Source: Phyllostachys edulis (taxonomy: Eukaryota > Streptophyta > Magnoliopsida > Poales > Poaceae). Taken from it: a stretch of DNA of 64,000 nucleotides. Both the position numbers and the translations under genes were made by a program. A model generated the notes under the pieces. It worked only from the letters and a program-made list of their open reading frames with translations, did not search any database and was not told where the DNA came from. The DNA lies in assembly GCA_036346405.1 (NCBI GenBank), contig CM070553.1, positions 71,736,976-71,800,975 on the forward strand, in the 5' to 3' direction. Shown here piece after piece: positions 10,081 through 22,385 of the stretch. How positions within the stretch are numbered: position 1 is the stretch's first letter; every line of letters starts with the position of its first letter.

Positions 10081-11863
10081 AAAAGCTTGCTTAAGCGTGG
10101 TTGAGCGTATCATGCTTCATCTCTAATAATCTTGACTAATAAGTTATGAAATGTGTGGTTGGTGCCATTGTTGGCAGACTATGGCGGGATGCCTAAGCTT
10201 TGTGTTGACTGTGGTGTGAGACCACTTGGTTAAAATTTGTGTGCGGAGTGGGTGGTCTTTGGCATGGGCTAATACAAATTGTTTTGCTAAGGCAAGAAGG
10301 CGGGGAGTGAGTAGTGGGTCTTGTGCACACTTGGTTGTGGAAGTCTTGCCTTAGCACAAATAAGGACTTCACTTTGTGTGCATTGAACTGGGCCAATTAG
10401 TGCAACCACAAGATCATTTTATGGGAATAGTGCAGGCTGAATAATTAGCAATGAGATGGCTTGGGGCTGTTGTGGTTGGCGTGTGATTCGTTGGCGCAAG
10501 AGGGGCACCCCATAACCTGTGGATTTCTAGACCCTTTGGAGGGATTATGAAACCTTAGCGGGCAGCCCTAGTCGGTTTAAAGCTTTGTAAAGGCCTTGCC
10601 ACGCTCTCTAGGCTGCTCACCTTAGGAAGTGAGCAAGGGTGACCGAACCCATCCCGCTAGAGATCGTGGATTGTGGGTAAAGTTGTACACCTCTGCGAGT
10701 AAAAGATCTATTCAATAGCCAAGTCCTTGGTCATGGACATGCTTTCGATGAAATGGTGCAAGGGTAGATGTTTCAAAAGCTTGTGCCCTTTGGACACTTC
10801 CGCGAGATTCTTTGGCATTGCCTCGAAGAGACCTTGGCCGGCTCGGAGGGGTCAAGGTTGGCTCGGGTAGTGGTCCAGGTTGGTTTGGACCTCTGGAATG
10901 GGTGTTACAGGTGGGCTTTGGGTGAGGACACAGCCTTTGGTGTGACCCGCACCTCCCCATTTTTGGGTTGTGGCCGTGAGTTGGTGCTCACTCCACCTTT
11001 TTAAACATCAAAAGTATTATGTATTATGGTTTTATCTTGCTGCCTTACAATCTATTATTGCTATTATTGTCAAACTTGGCCTTGCGCAAACTAACCATAC
11101 AGCTCTCCATTGGTAAGTCCTTGCATGAATATTATTGCATCTTTGCTCCCTGTAACTTGCTGAGTACATTCCAAGTTCTCATGGCTTAAGCCCTGTGTCA
11201 AAGCAGATTATGAAGATGACCAAGTGCAGGGCAGTGCAGACCTCTTCGAGGAGGAGTTCTTCGACGACTAAGATGCCTAGGACGTCCTCCACCCGACAGC
11301 CTGTGGTGCTTGTTGGATGGCTTCTGCGTGTTTAGGTGTTTGAGCCCTAGAGCTCCTTGTTGCCAGTTGTAAGTCCTCGTTGGTTTTTGTAAGCCCTCAG
11401 TGGCAGACTTCTTATTAACAAGCTTGACCATAAGGTCCTATTATATAAAGTTTAATTTGTCTGCTTCATTTTTTTTTGTTTGACCTCGTGGTTGTGGTAT
11501 TGGCTTGTGTTCTTGTGCGAGCTAGCTCTGTTGTCCTGAGACTAGCTCGGATGCACAGGCGGGACCACCAGGAGGTCCCACGGACTTAGTTCGGGAGGTC
11601 TGCGCCGACCTCTCTTGGTGATGTGCTGGAGGTGCTACTGGCGGTGGCGGCCACGACCTCCGGGAGGTCCTCAAGGCCTCCTGGGAGGTCAGTGGCGGAC
11701 CAAGACCTCCAGGAGGTCCGCAAGACCCCCTGGGAGGTCCTGGCAGACCTCCTCGGTAAAGCTCCATGCGGTGTTACCACATCTTTCCGTGGTGACTTCG
11801 CAGCGCAAAAAAAAAATGGTCCTCCCGGACCTCTTGCGGCACATCACGAGGTGGGTCGTCACA

Positions 11864-12618
11864 GTAAGGTCGTGCAAGAACTAGACTACAACATTTAAAT
11901 TAAAACTTGATGGGTTGGTATGAATGGATGTTCATGCTATTGTGGTGGCTAATGGGTTAGTCACTTCTAGGATTTGTTGTTGTCATCTATCATTTGTTAC
12001 TTGTCTCGTTGTTTCTGGCAAATGAAAAATGAATTGCAACATTGCTTTGGAATCTATTTAAATATTGCAAATGAAAACTTGCTTTAAGCTAAAATAAGTC
12101 CAATGCCTCATCCACTTAAATAAAGCTTGCATGTAGTTAAACTATAGTTACTGTTATATTACACGTCGATCTTGCTAGTACATTTTGTACTCATTTGCTT
12201 TGCTTAATAACTTTGTTGCAGAGAGGTAGGGTCCAAAGGGCTCTACTTTTGCGAGATGTGCATGGGTTGGGAAGCGACTAGCTTGGCGGTCGGTCGATTG
12301 CCTTGTGGGTAAAGGCACATTGATTGGCTTTTGTTATAGCCATCTTTATGGCACTTTTGCTTCATTGTGTATCTTGGTAGACTTGTTGTTATTTGGCGGT
12401 CGGCCTCTCTTTTGTAATAACTATCCTTTATTTGTATTAACCACGGTTTGTTGCTTGTTACATTCTCTGGCGTTTGAATGGAATTGATGCATGATTTTGT
12501 AAAGGGTGTGTATCTTGCGTTCAGGAAGTATACATATCTCAAGACACGGATTATTATGTTTGTGATGCTAGGGTCAATGGTTGACTAAGTATTACAAGCA
12601 ATAATCGAGGTCCTCACA
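11864..12618 (+). repeat. Family-B LTR, 3' portion, interrupted by A1
   Basis: The sequence matches 32932-33676 in the same orientation and the reverse complement of 17459-18250 and 27439-28200. It includes the conserved TTGATGCATGATTTTGTAAA block near 12484 and ends in CCTCACA at 12618, the expected LTR 3' end. Its left half must lie beyond A1, outside the window. No protein-coding content is seen. Confidence 0.85.
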
Positions 12619-13454
12619 CCGCGCTGCCAGCGTTAGAGGCGGCGAGTTGCGCTGAGCGCATGGTATGAAGTTCTGCCTGGCGCTTAGCTCGAGGAGGACG
12701 ACTTGGTGACCGGTGGGTCCGGCGTCGATGACTCAGGCGAGAGAGAGGCTGAGCGAATTGGGTTAGCGCGAGCCGTTGGATCGAGATCCAACGGTCGACA
12801 ACGTGCGAGAAACTTTATACCTGGCTAAAACGGTATGCAACCAGAGCCGACGATGCACGATTAGACGGTTGACGCGAGGTGCGATTAGGGGGTTAGATCG
12901 AGCCAGGTGGTGCGGTTGGAGTCTGACTCGGGTCTGAGTCTGAGGAATAGTGATTTCAGATTTTGATTTAAAAAAAAACCGAGAAGATAGGGAATTTTTG
13001 GAGGTAGCTCCGAAGCCCCAAAAATTCTGAAATTTTGATGGAAGCTTGCTGGTTCTGAGGAAAACCTGGTGTAATTTTTCTAGAAATTTTAATGTAGTGA
13101 ATTGTTCTCAAGAAAATTCACAAGGGGCTACCGTAGGGGTTTGACCAGAGTTCAAACTGGTTTGACTAGCTCTTTATAAATAGCAAATTAAATCTAAAAA
13201 TTATGAGATTTCTCAGAGAGGTTACTAGGATGACCTAGAACTTAGGAAAAATATTTCCAGGGGATTATCACAAGATTTGATTATGGAGTTTTCAAGGACA
13301 AAAGCTTCCATCAATAGGAACATCGATCTTAGAAAATAGGAAACCCTAGGAAAAATTCCCAAGAAATTTCAAATGACATCATGAGGCATCAAAAGTTTTA
13401 ATTTATCCTCATTTTTATACATTTGAAACATACACCATTGTTTGGGATGTTACA
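12619..13454 (-). repeat. Family-B LTR, 5' portion in opposite orientation
   Basis: The sequence matches the right ends of the two solo LTRs (about 21230-22117 and 32320-32810) and ends ...TTTGGGATGTTACA, the reverse complement of the LTR start TGTAACATCCC. It abuts the preceding forward piece directly at 12618/12619 with no internal domain between them. It includes one GTTGGATC..GATCCAAC palindrome near 12776. It is non-coding. Confidence 0.8.
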
Positions 13455-15400
13455 GTCAAGTTGTGAAGAACTTGTGCCCGGAAATGGTTGCTTGGTCTAT
13501 TGTTGTGCAGGTTGCTTTGAGGTCAACGACGGTCAACGGCGAGGATAATCGAGACTAGGCTTGGAGAGCTGAGGTCCAGAACGATCGAGGATGCCGGGTG
13601 AGGTCAATGGATTCAAGCATGGCGCAAGATAGACTAGAACCATAGAAGGCGAAGTTATGAGCAAAGACCTTTGTGAAGGTATGTGCTCATGCCTCATCAA
13701 TTATGTGAATTGATGACTGTGCGTATCGTACGGTGCTGCGTAACGGTTTGCTTGTTTGTGATGGTTGTAGGACACCGGAGCTAGGTCATGGTGAGGCGTA
13801 CTAGATCTCGACTATGTTAGAAGAACCGAGGTCCAGAACGATCGAGGTGGTGCCAGAAGATGACTGAGGCTAGCGGGGCGGCTACAAGACGAGGAGACAA
13901 GGAACCGGAGCGGAAGCTACCTGTGATGAACATGACGGGCAGCGGCAAGGTTGACCGGGACTAGACTCAGGGAAGAGCTGAGGTCTTGAACGGTCAAGGA
14001 AGCTGGGTGCAGTTATGGTGAGACAGGTGGCGCGCTAAGTGACTTGATCCCAGTTGCAAGCGAGGACGGTTCGATGGGATCCAGACGCGTGAGAGGCTTG
14101 GCGGGAAGTCATTGGAGCCACATGGATGATGGCGGAGCATGGAAGATGCTTCGAGGCAAAGGAATCGCCAAAGGTCGGTAGAGGGGCATTTTGGGAAATT
14201 GCCCTATACCGGAAAAGTGGTACGTGGTGGTGTGCGAAACCACCTTCTTGGCCGTGGAGAAACCGCGACGCAAGACGGTTGCAAGGAGAGGCGATCTAGG
14301 TTAAGAGAAGATGAAGACGTCGCTTTAAAATGCGTGTGTAAGTGAACCCGTTTGTGTATGGGCTTAACGGGTGCCCATTAGGGTTTACTCTTCTAGAAGC
14401 TAGTCTCCACTATAAATAGGAGAGGGTGCTATCCAGCACCTCTCAACCCTTCATTTTGGAAACCCTAGTTTTGGTTCTTTGGGTTTGGAGAGCTTAGTGG
14501 GCGGTTAGGGTTCTAGAGAGCTGGATTGATTTGAGTGCTCAAGTGTTGAGCTTTGTCCTCCATGGTGGAGTGGCTGTAAACATACCATCTATCCAATCAA
14601 TCCATGAAAGATTTCATAAGATGAGTTCTTTTGTGTTCTTACTCTCTATTTTGTGATTTTGGGTCTTTCTTCGATCCGCGAATTTTCTGTTGGTTTCTTG
14701 CCTTGATCTTACTTGCTGTGACATGTGGGAACCCATATAGGATCATCTTGATCATCAATCACCCACGAGCAAGTCTCTAGATCATATTTAGGTTTTCACT
14801 CGGTTTTTAAACAACCTTCACTCAAATAGAAAAAGGTCAGAACTTTGCCAAGGATCTTCACGATCATTGCTTGGTATAGGTTCCTGACATCATTGAGAAG
14901 GTGAGTTTCAAGTTTTGTGGAGTTTGGCCCTGTAGATCAAAAGTTAGATCATTTTGTGATCTTGAACTCGGGCTATTTTCCCTGTTCATCGTCAAGAGCG
15001 GTTAGACGGCCCTTTTACCGGTGGTCAGACCGCCAGTTGCACGCCGGTCAGTCCGCCTAATGCAATTAGGGTTTGAGTTTTTCGTGAGTTAGGTCTTTTG
15101 CTTCGGGGTTTTGATTGGATTTAATACAAGTCATCCGATGTGCTTGTACTTTGATCTTCATAGCTTTCATAGCTATTGGAGTAAAAATGTGCTAAATCCG
15201 ATCTAGAAGAAAGAGTGATCATGCTCCTGTTCACCCCCCTCTAGTCGCCTTTTCGGTCCAAATTTTCCCATATGGTGGAGCCTTACGTGCCGTAGTGTGT
15301 AGTACGACAGTTCGATCTCTACCAGGTTGTGCCCCCTCCCGGCGGGAGGATGCTCGAGCGAGCTATCCACTTGTGAGTGTAACTCCATCCAAGTAATGTT
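13455..15400 (+). other. Unidentified retroelement LTR/leader-like sequence
   Basis: No protein homology is recognised. The stretch looks like an LTR or leader: a word around GAGGTCCAGAACGATCGAGG recurs (about 13570, 13830 and, diverged, 13978), a TATAAATA box lies at 14411-14418 before a CT-rich leader, and near 15230 there is CCCCCCTCTAGTCG, a phrase common near the ends of plant copia LTRs. No matching second LTR or primer-binding site was found, so boundaries and class are uncertain. Confidence 0.4.
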
Positions 15401-15447
15401 TACAGTTCATACCTATATCCTCTCTTTCTCACATAAATCTTTCTCGA

Positions 15448-15901
15448 ATGTAGGCAATCGAGGATAGGCCGACATTTTGAGGACTGGCAGGTAGTTCAGT
15501 ATCAATGGACTACGGTTTGGACAGAGACGACGCACAATGAGGTTCTACAGGAGCAGCGGCCGTATGATGTTCGGACTTACTGTAAGTACATCGAGTGGTA
15601 CGTACCACAGTTGCGCACCAGACTCACCCATCCTCCGCCAGAGCAAGTCACACACAAGGAGAGGCTTCATCACTCGTTCAATCGACACAGCGCTTCACGG
15701 CATGATGACACTGTAAAACACTCACAACTTATGCTCGCTTCATTTATTATATTTTTACTGTTTGGTATTGAACAACTCTTGTCTATCACTTCAGTTCTAC
15801 CGGATCCAGCGGATCTCATGCGCATTGATGTCGGGAGTGGGCTAAAATTGCTATTACGGCCGTCAATAGTGTCATATGAGCAAAAAAAACTCGTTGATTA
15901 A
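15448..15901 (+). pseudogene. Plant-mobile-domain-like fragment
   Basis: The plus-strand reading from about 15460 gives a run with Trp-Gln-Val-Val-Gln-Tyr-Gln-Trp, then RPYDVRTYCKYIEWYVPQ, then Thr-His-Pro-Pro-Pro-Glu-Gln. This resembles the C-terminal part of the plant mobile domain / aminotransferase-like proteins carried by grass transposons and retroelements. The motif-like tail stops at about 15710; the rest of the open frame, to 15901, is low-information and hydrophobic. No start codon or upstream domain is present. It is read as a transposon-borne gene fragment; the family call rests on pattern memory only. Confidence 0.4.
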
Positions 15902-17409
15902 GGCCGTGTCCATCGTAGTGTCATGGAAAACGGTATGCGCTCGATGGATGGATGAGGTACCAATAAGTGATAATTTGTGATACGGCCGATTAATTAGAAT
16001 TTAACGTACGATTATACGTTCTTATTAATATATTTATTTATGTTTAAAATTAATTACAAGCATTTTATTTACCCAAAATTATTGTAAATTATCTCTCTAC
16101 AAAAGATCATTTGCCATGTTTTACGTTTCGTTGTTTATACTTCATCCATATGGTACAATGAACACCATTACACAATATTATAAACTAATTTATCGTAATT
16201 AGTGAATAAAAATAACATGTTTCCATGATTAAACGGGAAACAAATGATTAATTGGAAAACAACCGATTAATCAGGTTATGTGGTCAATTAATCGTTCGAC
16301 GGTATTAGTTGTACTCCTATTATACTATTCGTGAGAGTTTAGCCACCGTCACCGACTAATCAGCCGATTAATCACCGTTTTTTTTTCTCATAACAATGGT
16401 CTATCGTGCTCTGTCCTTTGTTCCCCTCTCTTATGGATATCATATTACTAGTAATCAATTGTGCTAAAGCTAAGGGCTAAGATCACTTACTAATTATATG
16501 ATGGTTTCCGTTGCCGTAACCCTAGGATCATGCAGGAGTTGGAAGTCACAGGCTTGACCACATGAATCCCAAATGCCCACATGTTTTCAGAAGGAACAAA
16601 GTTTTGCCGACGCTAGTCAAGAAAAGGACAAGTACTAAGCTAACCATGACGACTCTTAGTTTCTTGACTCGTCAGACAGTAGAAAACATTGTTGTCAATT
16701 ATAAACCAGAGGGCTAAGCTGCTTTTATATATCCATGAGTACGTTGAAATGTCTGGTTTGCTCCATGTCTAGCAGCCAATTAATGGTAAATTTCAGCGTC
16801 CACAGACAGCCATGGAAAGTCTTCCTCACATGCTATGCTATCCTGTTTGTCCTAGTTTTGAACGAAGTAATCTAGAAGCATGCTCAGTTGCTTGTTCTAA
16901 CAGGTAACTGCTTCATTCTTGACGTTAACATGTAATCTAGAAGCCTATCTTCCTTCCATACATCCAACGGCGAAGTTAGGATGAAAATGAAGGGTGGGCT
17001 CAAAGGACCACCAATTGCTCGGGTTGAACCATTCAATAAATATGCTCTTCTCACTTGATCTCTAATTTCATTAGCACTAGTTCAGTGTCTGTGCCTTGCT
17101 ATGGATAAAAAAAAGTTATATTACTCTAGCATATCGAACCGATGTCGCTTGGCTCGGCCCACGCCACACCCTTAGCTTCGCCCCAGCCCACATCACGATA
17201 TTGACTTACACCATGCCCTCATCAGCTCCGCCGTGGCTAGCGTTGTGCCTCCGCTGCACAGTCGTCGTGCTGTGATGCTTGCTGTCAAATTGGCCCATGT
17301 TGGATCAATGATATTGTTGACTGTACTTCCTAGATTTTAGGCACAAAATTGTGGCTTTTCTTTGTTACATGTTGGATCTGCATGTTAAAATGGCAAATAA
17401 CTTACATGC
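15902..17409. other. AT-rich intergenic DNA, no gene seen
   Basis: No convincing coding, RNA or element boundary is visible. Between 15970 and 16380 variants of ATTAATCGG and CGATTAATCA recur in both orientations, which suggests an old, degenerate transposable element, but no terminal repeats could be paired. Confidence 0.5.
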
Positions 17410-17412
17410 TAA

Positions 17413-17458
17413 GGACATCTCTAATAGTGTATTTATTGTCGTCTCTTAGCTATGCTAC
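17413..17458 (+). mobile_element. Tourist-like MITE, left part (interrupted)
   Basis: TAA at 17410-17412 is followed by GGACATCTCTAATAG, the left terminal inverted repeat. The right terminus at 22368-22382 is CTATTGGAGATGCCC followed by TAA. After removal of the inserted LTR the element would be about 300 bp. The TAA duplication and short TIRs fit Tourist/PIF-Harbinger MITEs. It is split at 17458 by a solo LTR. Confidence 0.8.
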
Positions 17459-20400
17459 TGTGAGACGCTGGGGTATTTAACTTGTAATACTTAGCCATCC
17501 ACTTGACTCTAGTATCACAAACCAAATATCCCGTGTCTCGGAAAAATGTATACATCCCAGAAGTGCTGTATACACACCCTTTTACAAAATCATGCCATAC
17601 AAACATAGAAACGAAGCACAAGCTTAACAAAAGACATACATAATAGAGATTTTATTACAACAAGGCCAACCGGCCACACAAGCTAAAACTTAAATAACAA
17701 CGGAAGAAAAAAATATGCCATAAGATGGCGATAAACAAAAGCCAACCGGTTTGCCATTACCCCACAAGGCAAACTGACCGGGCCGCTAGCTAGTCGTCAA
17801 AGCGAAGATCACTCACAAAAGTTAATCCCTTGGGGGATCAACTTCTTCCTCTGCAACAATTAAATTTAAGCAAAGCAAATGAGTACAAAAATGTACTTTC
17901 ATAAGGCGGCGATGTAAGGGTAATGAGACCTATACATATGCTACATGCAAGCTTATTTAAGTGGAGGAGGCTCTAGACTCATTTTCAGCATAAAGCAAGT
18001 TTTCATTTGCAATAATGTAATAGATTGAAAGCAGTTTTACAATCTGTTTTTAATGTTTAAATAACAGCGAGTAACAACATAATAACAACAGATAGATGAC
18101 AACAACAACTTAGAAGTGACTAACCCAATAGTCACCACAACAATAGCATGAATTACCCATTCATACCACCCACATCAAGTTTTAATTAAAAGGTTATAGT
18201 CTAACTCTCGAAAGACCTCCCCAAGCGTGTCCATAACCTAGGACAAGGCTATTCGAATAGTTTGAACCTGCGAGGTGTGTACCAATGTCTTGACACGTCG
18301 GACCGCCTTTTAAATCACATGATTAAGCACACTTCCTTTGGTATGCCGGTACGGCTAAGTCCTACGAGACATTTCCAATGGATGATGCTAATTAAGAGTC
18401 GTGACAACCCAAAGGGTAGGATGCACCGGCCCAACCTAAGCAACTGCGGGTGCTCCCAATCCCTATAAAAACATTTTAACCACCATCGATTCATAATTAA
18501 CACCTCCTAAGGTACTTAGTCAAGAGAGGTTCCATATCCCTCTCACGTGGTTAGCACGTAAAATTGTTTGGTTTAGTGTAACAAGATGTTCGGTCCTTGT
18601 TGACTTAGGCACCATTCCACATACCAACAGATCACACCATCATCCATTGTGCCCAAGTCTAAAATAGTTTTATTTTTAGTTTTTGACTTTACAAATTAAC
18701 AAAGCACAAAGTGCTGGACATAATGGAATAATAATAATGTTTTTTGTGTGATCAAGGTCATCGACATACGTCGACAACCGCCCAATTCTACCGGTAGCTA
18801 AGCATTTCTAAGCATGACACCGTAAAGACAATAAAAGAGCATAATTAAATCACCGGGCTCTAATTCGCCAGCGATATTATTAACCTATGGTTTGTGGCAG
18901 GGGATAACAATTTAAGGGCAACCATGCAATAGGAATAGTTACCTCTAATCGATAAAATTACTTTGACACAAAAGCATGCATACATACAGTTTGTAAACAA
19001 AGTATTAGACTTTGAAAGTAATAGGAGTATTATGATCAAACTGCTTGCTTTGCTGAAGTTGCTCAATATGCTGCGGAGGATCACTCTCGCAATCAACGTC
19101 ATCTAACGGTAGGAACTGACAAAGCGAAAATAACAGCAAATAAACACCAAAATTCCAAAAAGTCTCCAACAATTATGAAATCACTACAGAAGAAAGATAA
19201 TATTTTTAGATGAAATTAGAGACAACAAATTATTTGAAATAGAGATTAAAGCATAAGGTCTACTACTGTTAGATAATGGTCTGAAGACTAAATGAATCAA
19301 GAAAGACTCTTGCTACTAGGATTGTTCAAGTTAGTAGTTTTCTAACAACTATGTCAGATTACAAAACACACAGCCTACAACACCACTAGCAGTTAACAAG
19401 TTGCTCCCTGAAGGCTCAAAAATATACATCTCCTTACTTGATTTCAGACTTGACTATTTATTAGTAGATCAACGCTCAACTCACCCAAAGATTCAAGAAC
19501 TATACTAACTACCAGATTGGCCAAGATGCTAACCTCCTTACTCAACTTATAAATTTCAAACTAACATTCTGGTAACCTCTCTAACAACAAAATCTCTAAA
19601 CATAAGTGCTACTAGACAACTTTCTTCAAAAATCAACTATCACCATTGTGAATTCACTTAAGTGGCCTAACTGACAAGAGCATTTCCAACTACTAAATTA
19701 ACAAGGTCAACTTCTTAGAGCACTTATCACCTATCCTCTGAACTAACCTACTAACAATTCTAATCATCTTCAGGTTACAAGACCAAATAGTATTTCTGAA
19801 CATCTAACAGTGGAAGAGAAAAATAAACACAGGGAGTTCAAGGCGGCAGGACAGGGGAGGCTCGGCCGGCTCAGGGCGGAGCAAGTTGCCGGCGGGTGGA
19901 TGGATGGCGGTGGTTGAGCACAGGTGCAATGGATAGGGGGTGGCCGAGGCGACCTCCACCTATAGAGACACAAAGACAGTCTTTGAGGCATTTATACAAA
20001 CACAGAGAGGGCAAGGAGGAGGAAACCGAAGGTGGCTCGAGGAGGTTGATGGCGCTGCCGTGTGCGGAGAAGACCGGGAGGCGACGGCACTCGGGCGCGC
20101 TGGCTCGGCCGAGGAGGTGAAGCAGCCGACGTGGGTTGGGCCGGGGAAGACGGAGTTGTCGCAGATCCGGTGGCGCCAAGGGCCATAGGGGCTGGGGGAG
20201 GCGAGGTCGGCGCGGGCTGGGGCGGATCTGGATGGTAGTAGTGGAGGGCCGACGATGCTCGAAGTGCGGCGGTGTGGGTTGGGGCCGAGGAAGACGGGCG
20301 GCGCAGATCTGGTGTCAAGGGAGATAGGGCCGACGCCAGCCGTAGGCGGATCTGGGCGATGAGCAAGGCAATGGCAATGAGCAGCAGACCAAGTCAGCGG

Positions 20401-22117
20401 AGGAGGGAGGAGCGGTGGATTCAAGGCAGAGCAGCGGGCCGGGCAGATCCGGGTGCACGGGCTCAGGCTGGGCTGGAGGTGGCAAGCAGAGGAGGGCGGC
20501 GGGCTTGCTGAGGCCGGCGCCAGAAGAGGCGGGCTCGGTGGTGAAGGGGAGGTGGCGGCCTGGGGGAGTAGAGGCCGGGGAAGGAGGAAGCTGGGAGGTG
20601 GCCGGGGAAGGAGGAAGCTGAGAGGCGGTCGGCGCGGAGCTGAGGACGGCGGGCCGGGAGGTGGTAGCGGTGGCGGCGGACCGGGGAAGGAGAGGCGGGC
20701 TCGGTGGAGGGGCGAGGAGGCCAGCTCGGTGGGGGAGGCGGCGGGCTGGAGTGAAGGGATGGCTTGGCCCTTGGTGGAGAAAAGGAGGAAGGGGAGACTG
20801 GCTTGGCCCTCGGTGGAGAAAAAGAATGCTGGGAAGAAGTGGCCAAGACAAGGAAGGAATTCAAAATAAAATAGCGGAGGGCTCAAGAGCCGTTGTAGAG
20901 GACAACGGGAGGGACAAGACACAGCCGCCCACTCCATGGCGCTGCCGGGCAAAGCGCTTCACCGCGAGAGGAAGGAAAACAACAGTTTGAGCGGCCCCAC
21001 CGGTAAGTGAGAGCAAACCGAGCGGCTTGAGCGGCACGAGAACAAGGAGGGGTCGCGTGCTGGGCGACGCAACCGCGGCACTGAGGGCGGAAACTGACAG
21101 CGACGAAAATCAGGGTTTCTAGCCGTTGAAGGTGACGCACAGCAACGATAACGCCATGGTGCGCGCAGGCGAGGTGGCGAAGGTGCGGCCGCGACGTGGA
21201 GAAGGGAGGTCTAACTAGCGGGCTCCACTCGCCAGCGATACCATGAGAAAAGCCTGGGTCGGTGTTTAAATGACTGGGTCGAGTTGTGACCGTTAGATCA
21301 AGATCGGACGGTCCATGTGATGGAAACGCTCGAACAGTCCAATCGGCCCATTCAATCTGGATCGTCGATTTCCAATCGGATGGTCCAGCGAGTGCGTTCG
21401 GTGGTTGAACGGCACACTAAATCGAGCCGTTGATTACTAATCGGACGGCTCAAGGTGAGGGGAGATAAGTGGTGCGGTGCGGATGGTTGGTCGAGTCAGA
21501 CCGAGTCCAAGTGACTCGGTCGGTCCAACAGTGTTGGTTAGGTTTTGAAAAACAGACAGAGAGCTTTAAGGGATTTTATTAACCTAGTAAAATGCTCGAA
21601 AAATTCTGAAATTTTTATGGAAGGCTGAAAATACAGTGAATGTTATGTTGTAAAATTTCTATGACTTTTCATGTACTATATGTTTCTGTAGAATTATTTT
21701 GAGCCCCTCTTTTTGATGTTTGACTTTCAAATCTCTCCTTTGACTGATTGTTTTAAAATAGCAAATAATTTCTAAAAATTATGAAATTTTTCAGAGGTGT
21801 CACACAGCATCCCTAGAACCAAGGAAAAATATTTTCAAAGGTTGAATACAAGACTCTTGACAAAGTTGAATAAGGGTTTGACTTTAGTTAACAGGAAGTT
21901 TGGTTTTTTGAATTCCACAATTCTTTAGACAAGAATTATAGAAAAGTTCAAAAACTTCAAGACGTAAGAAAAGTTTTAATTTTTTCTCATTTTCTTACAT
22001 TTGAAACACACACCCATATTAGGTTACATTTGAAACACATCTAGATTTGGTTACATTTGAAACACAAACCTAGATTTGGTTACATTTGAAACACAACCTA
22101 TTATTTGGGATGTTAAA
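17459..22117 (-). repeat. Solo LTR of family B (4659 bp), TSD GCTAC
   Basis: The LTR reads in reverse: its 3' end TGTGAGACGC is at 17459 and its 5' end (GGGATGTTAAA, reverse of TGTAACATCCC with one substitution) at 22117. GCTAC flanks both ends (17454-17458 and 22118-22122), showing a single insertion event. No PBS, polypurine tract or gag-pol sequence lies inside, so unequal recombination has left one LTR. The core (about 19790-21230) is strongly GC-rich compared with the flanks. Near the right end the string GGTTACATTTGAAACACA is repeated in tandem. Confidence 0.9.
19960..20952 (-). CDS. 330-codon Pro/Ser-rich open frame inside solo LTR
   Basis: A long open frame runs in the same orientation as the surrounding LTR. 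Its composition is dominated by Pro, Ser, Leu and Ala, with repeated Ser-Phe-Leu-Leu-Pro-Arg-Pro segments. No domain is recognised. GC-rich DNA often stays open by chance, and several overlapping frames here are also long, so it may be meaningless. Against pure chance are its position in a compact GC-rich island and its absence from the other solo LTR. It could be captured host DNA. No function is proposed. Confidence 0.2.
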   Translation of the reverse strand: MPGSAMEWAAVSCPSRCPLQRLLSPPLFYFEFLPCLGHFFPAFFFSTEGQASLPFLLFSTKGQAIPSLQPAASPTELASSPLHRARLSFPGPPPPLPPPGPPSSAPRRPPLSFLLPRPPPSFLLPRPLLPQAATSPSPPSPPLLAPASASPPPSSACHLQPSLSPCTRICPARCSALNPPLLPPPLTWSAAHCHCLAHRPDPPTAGVGPISLDTRSAPPVFLGPNPHRRTSSIVGPPLLPSRSAPARADLASPSPYGPWRHRICDNSVFPGPTHVGCFTSSAEPARPSAVASRSSPHTAAPSTSSSHLRFPPPCPLCVCINASKTVFVSL

Positions 22118-22382
22118 GCTACGTCAACAAAATCTTGCGTGGAGGAGATAGAGGAGGAAGAGAGAGAGCACATGTCGTCTCTTCCTAAAGAGACTGTCGT
22201 GCACGCGAAAAAAGACATGATACATTAATCTACTCTAGTTGACATGTAGACACGTTTCAAAGGAAAATTATAAAATATAAATGTTGAAGAGTGTGTTAGA
22301 GACTATTTATTAGAGATGTTGTCTCTAAAGATGATGTAGCATATGTTAGAGACAAGGTTGTCTCTAACTATTGGAGATGCCC
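22118..22382 (+). mobile_element. Tourist-like MITE, right part
   Basis: This is the continuation of the MITE begun at 17413, starting with the duplicated GCTAC. It contains inverted words such as GTCTCTTCC..AAGAGAC and TTAGAGAC..GTCTCTAA and ends CTATTGGAGATGCCC, complementary to the left terminus, followed by TAA at 22383-22385. It is non-coding. Confidence 0.8.
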
Positions 22383-22385
22383 TAA

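Larger units (their letters stand above)
7733..11863 (+). repeat. 3' LTR of chromovirus A1 (4131 bp)
   Basis: The LTR starts TGTAACATCCCG directly after the polypurine tract and ends GTCGTCACA, matching the end of the 5' LTR. At 4.1 kb it is very large for a gypsy LTR. It contains a 29-30 bp minisatellite (8365-8790), a TATA box (9518-9525), a foldback insertion (9928-10080) not present in the 5' LTR, and a palindrome-rich U5. The sequence after it (GTAAGGTCGTGC) continues a family-B LTR, so A1 inserted into an older LTR. GTAAG at 11864-11868 is the expected right-hand target duplication, but the left copy is outside the window. Confidence 0.93.

Noticed and set aside
10193..10396. Minus-strand frame also found at 998-1285 and near 54480-54710
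   Set aside because: It recurs only because the LTR recurs; the frame is broken differently in each copy, so it is not maintained.
20315..20990. Several overlapping 100-180 codon frames on both strands
   Set aside because: GC-rich DNA with few stops; only the longest frame is listed, and that with low confidence.
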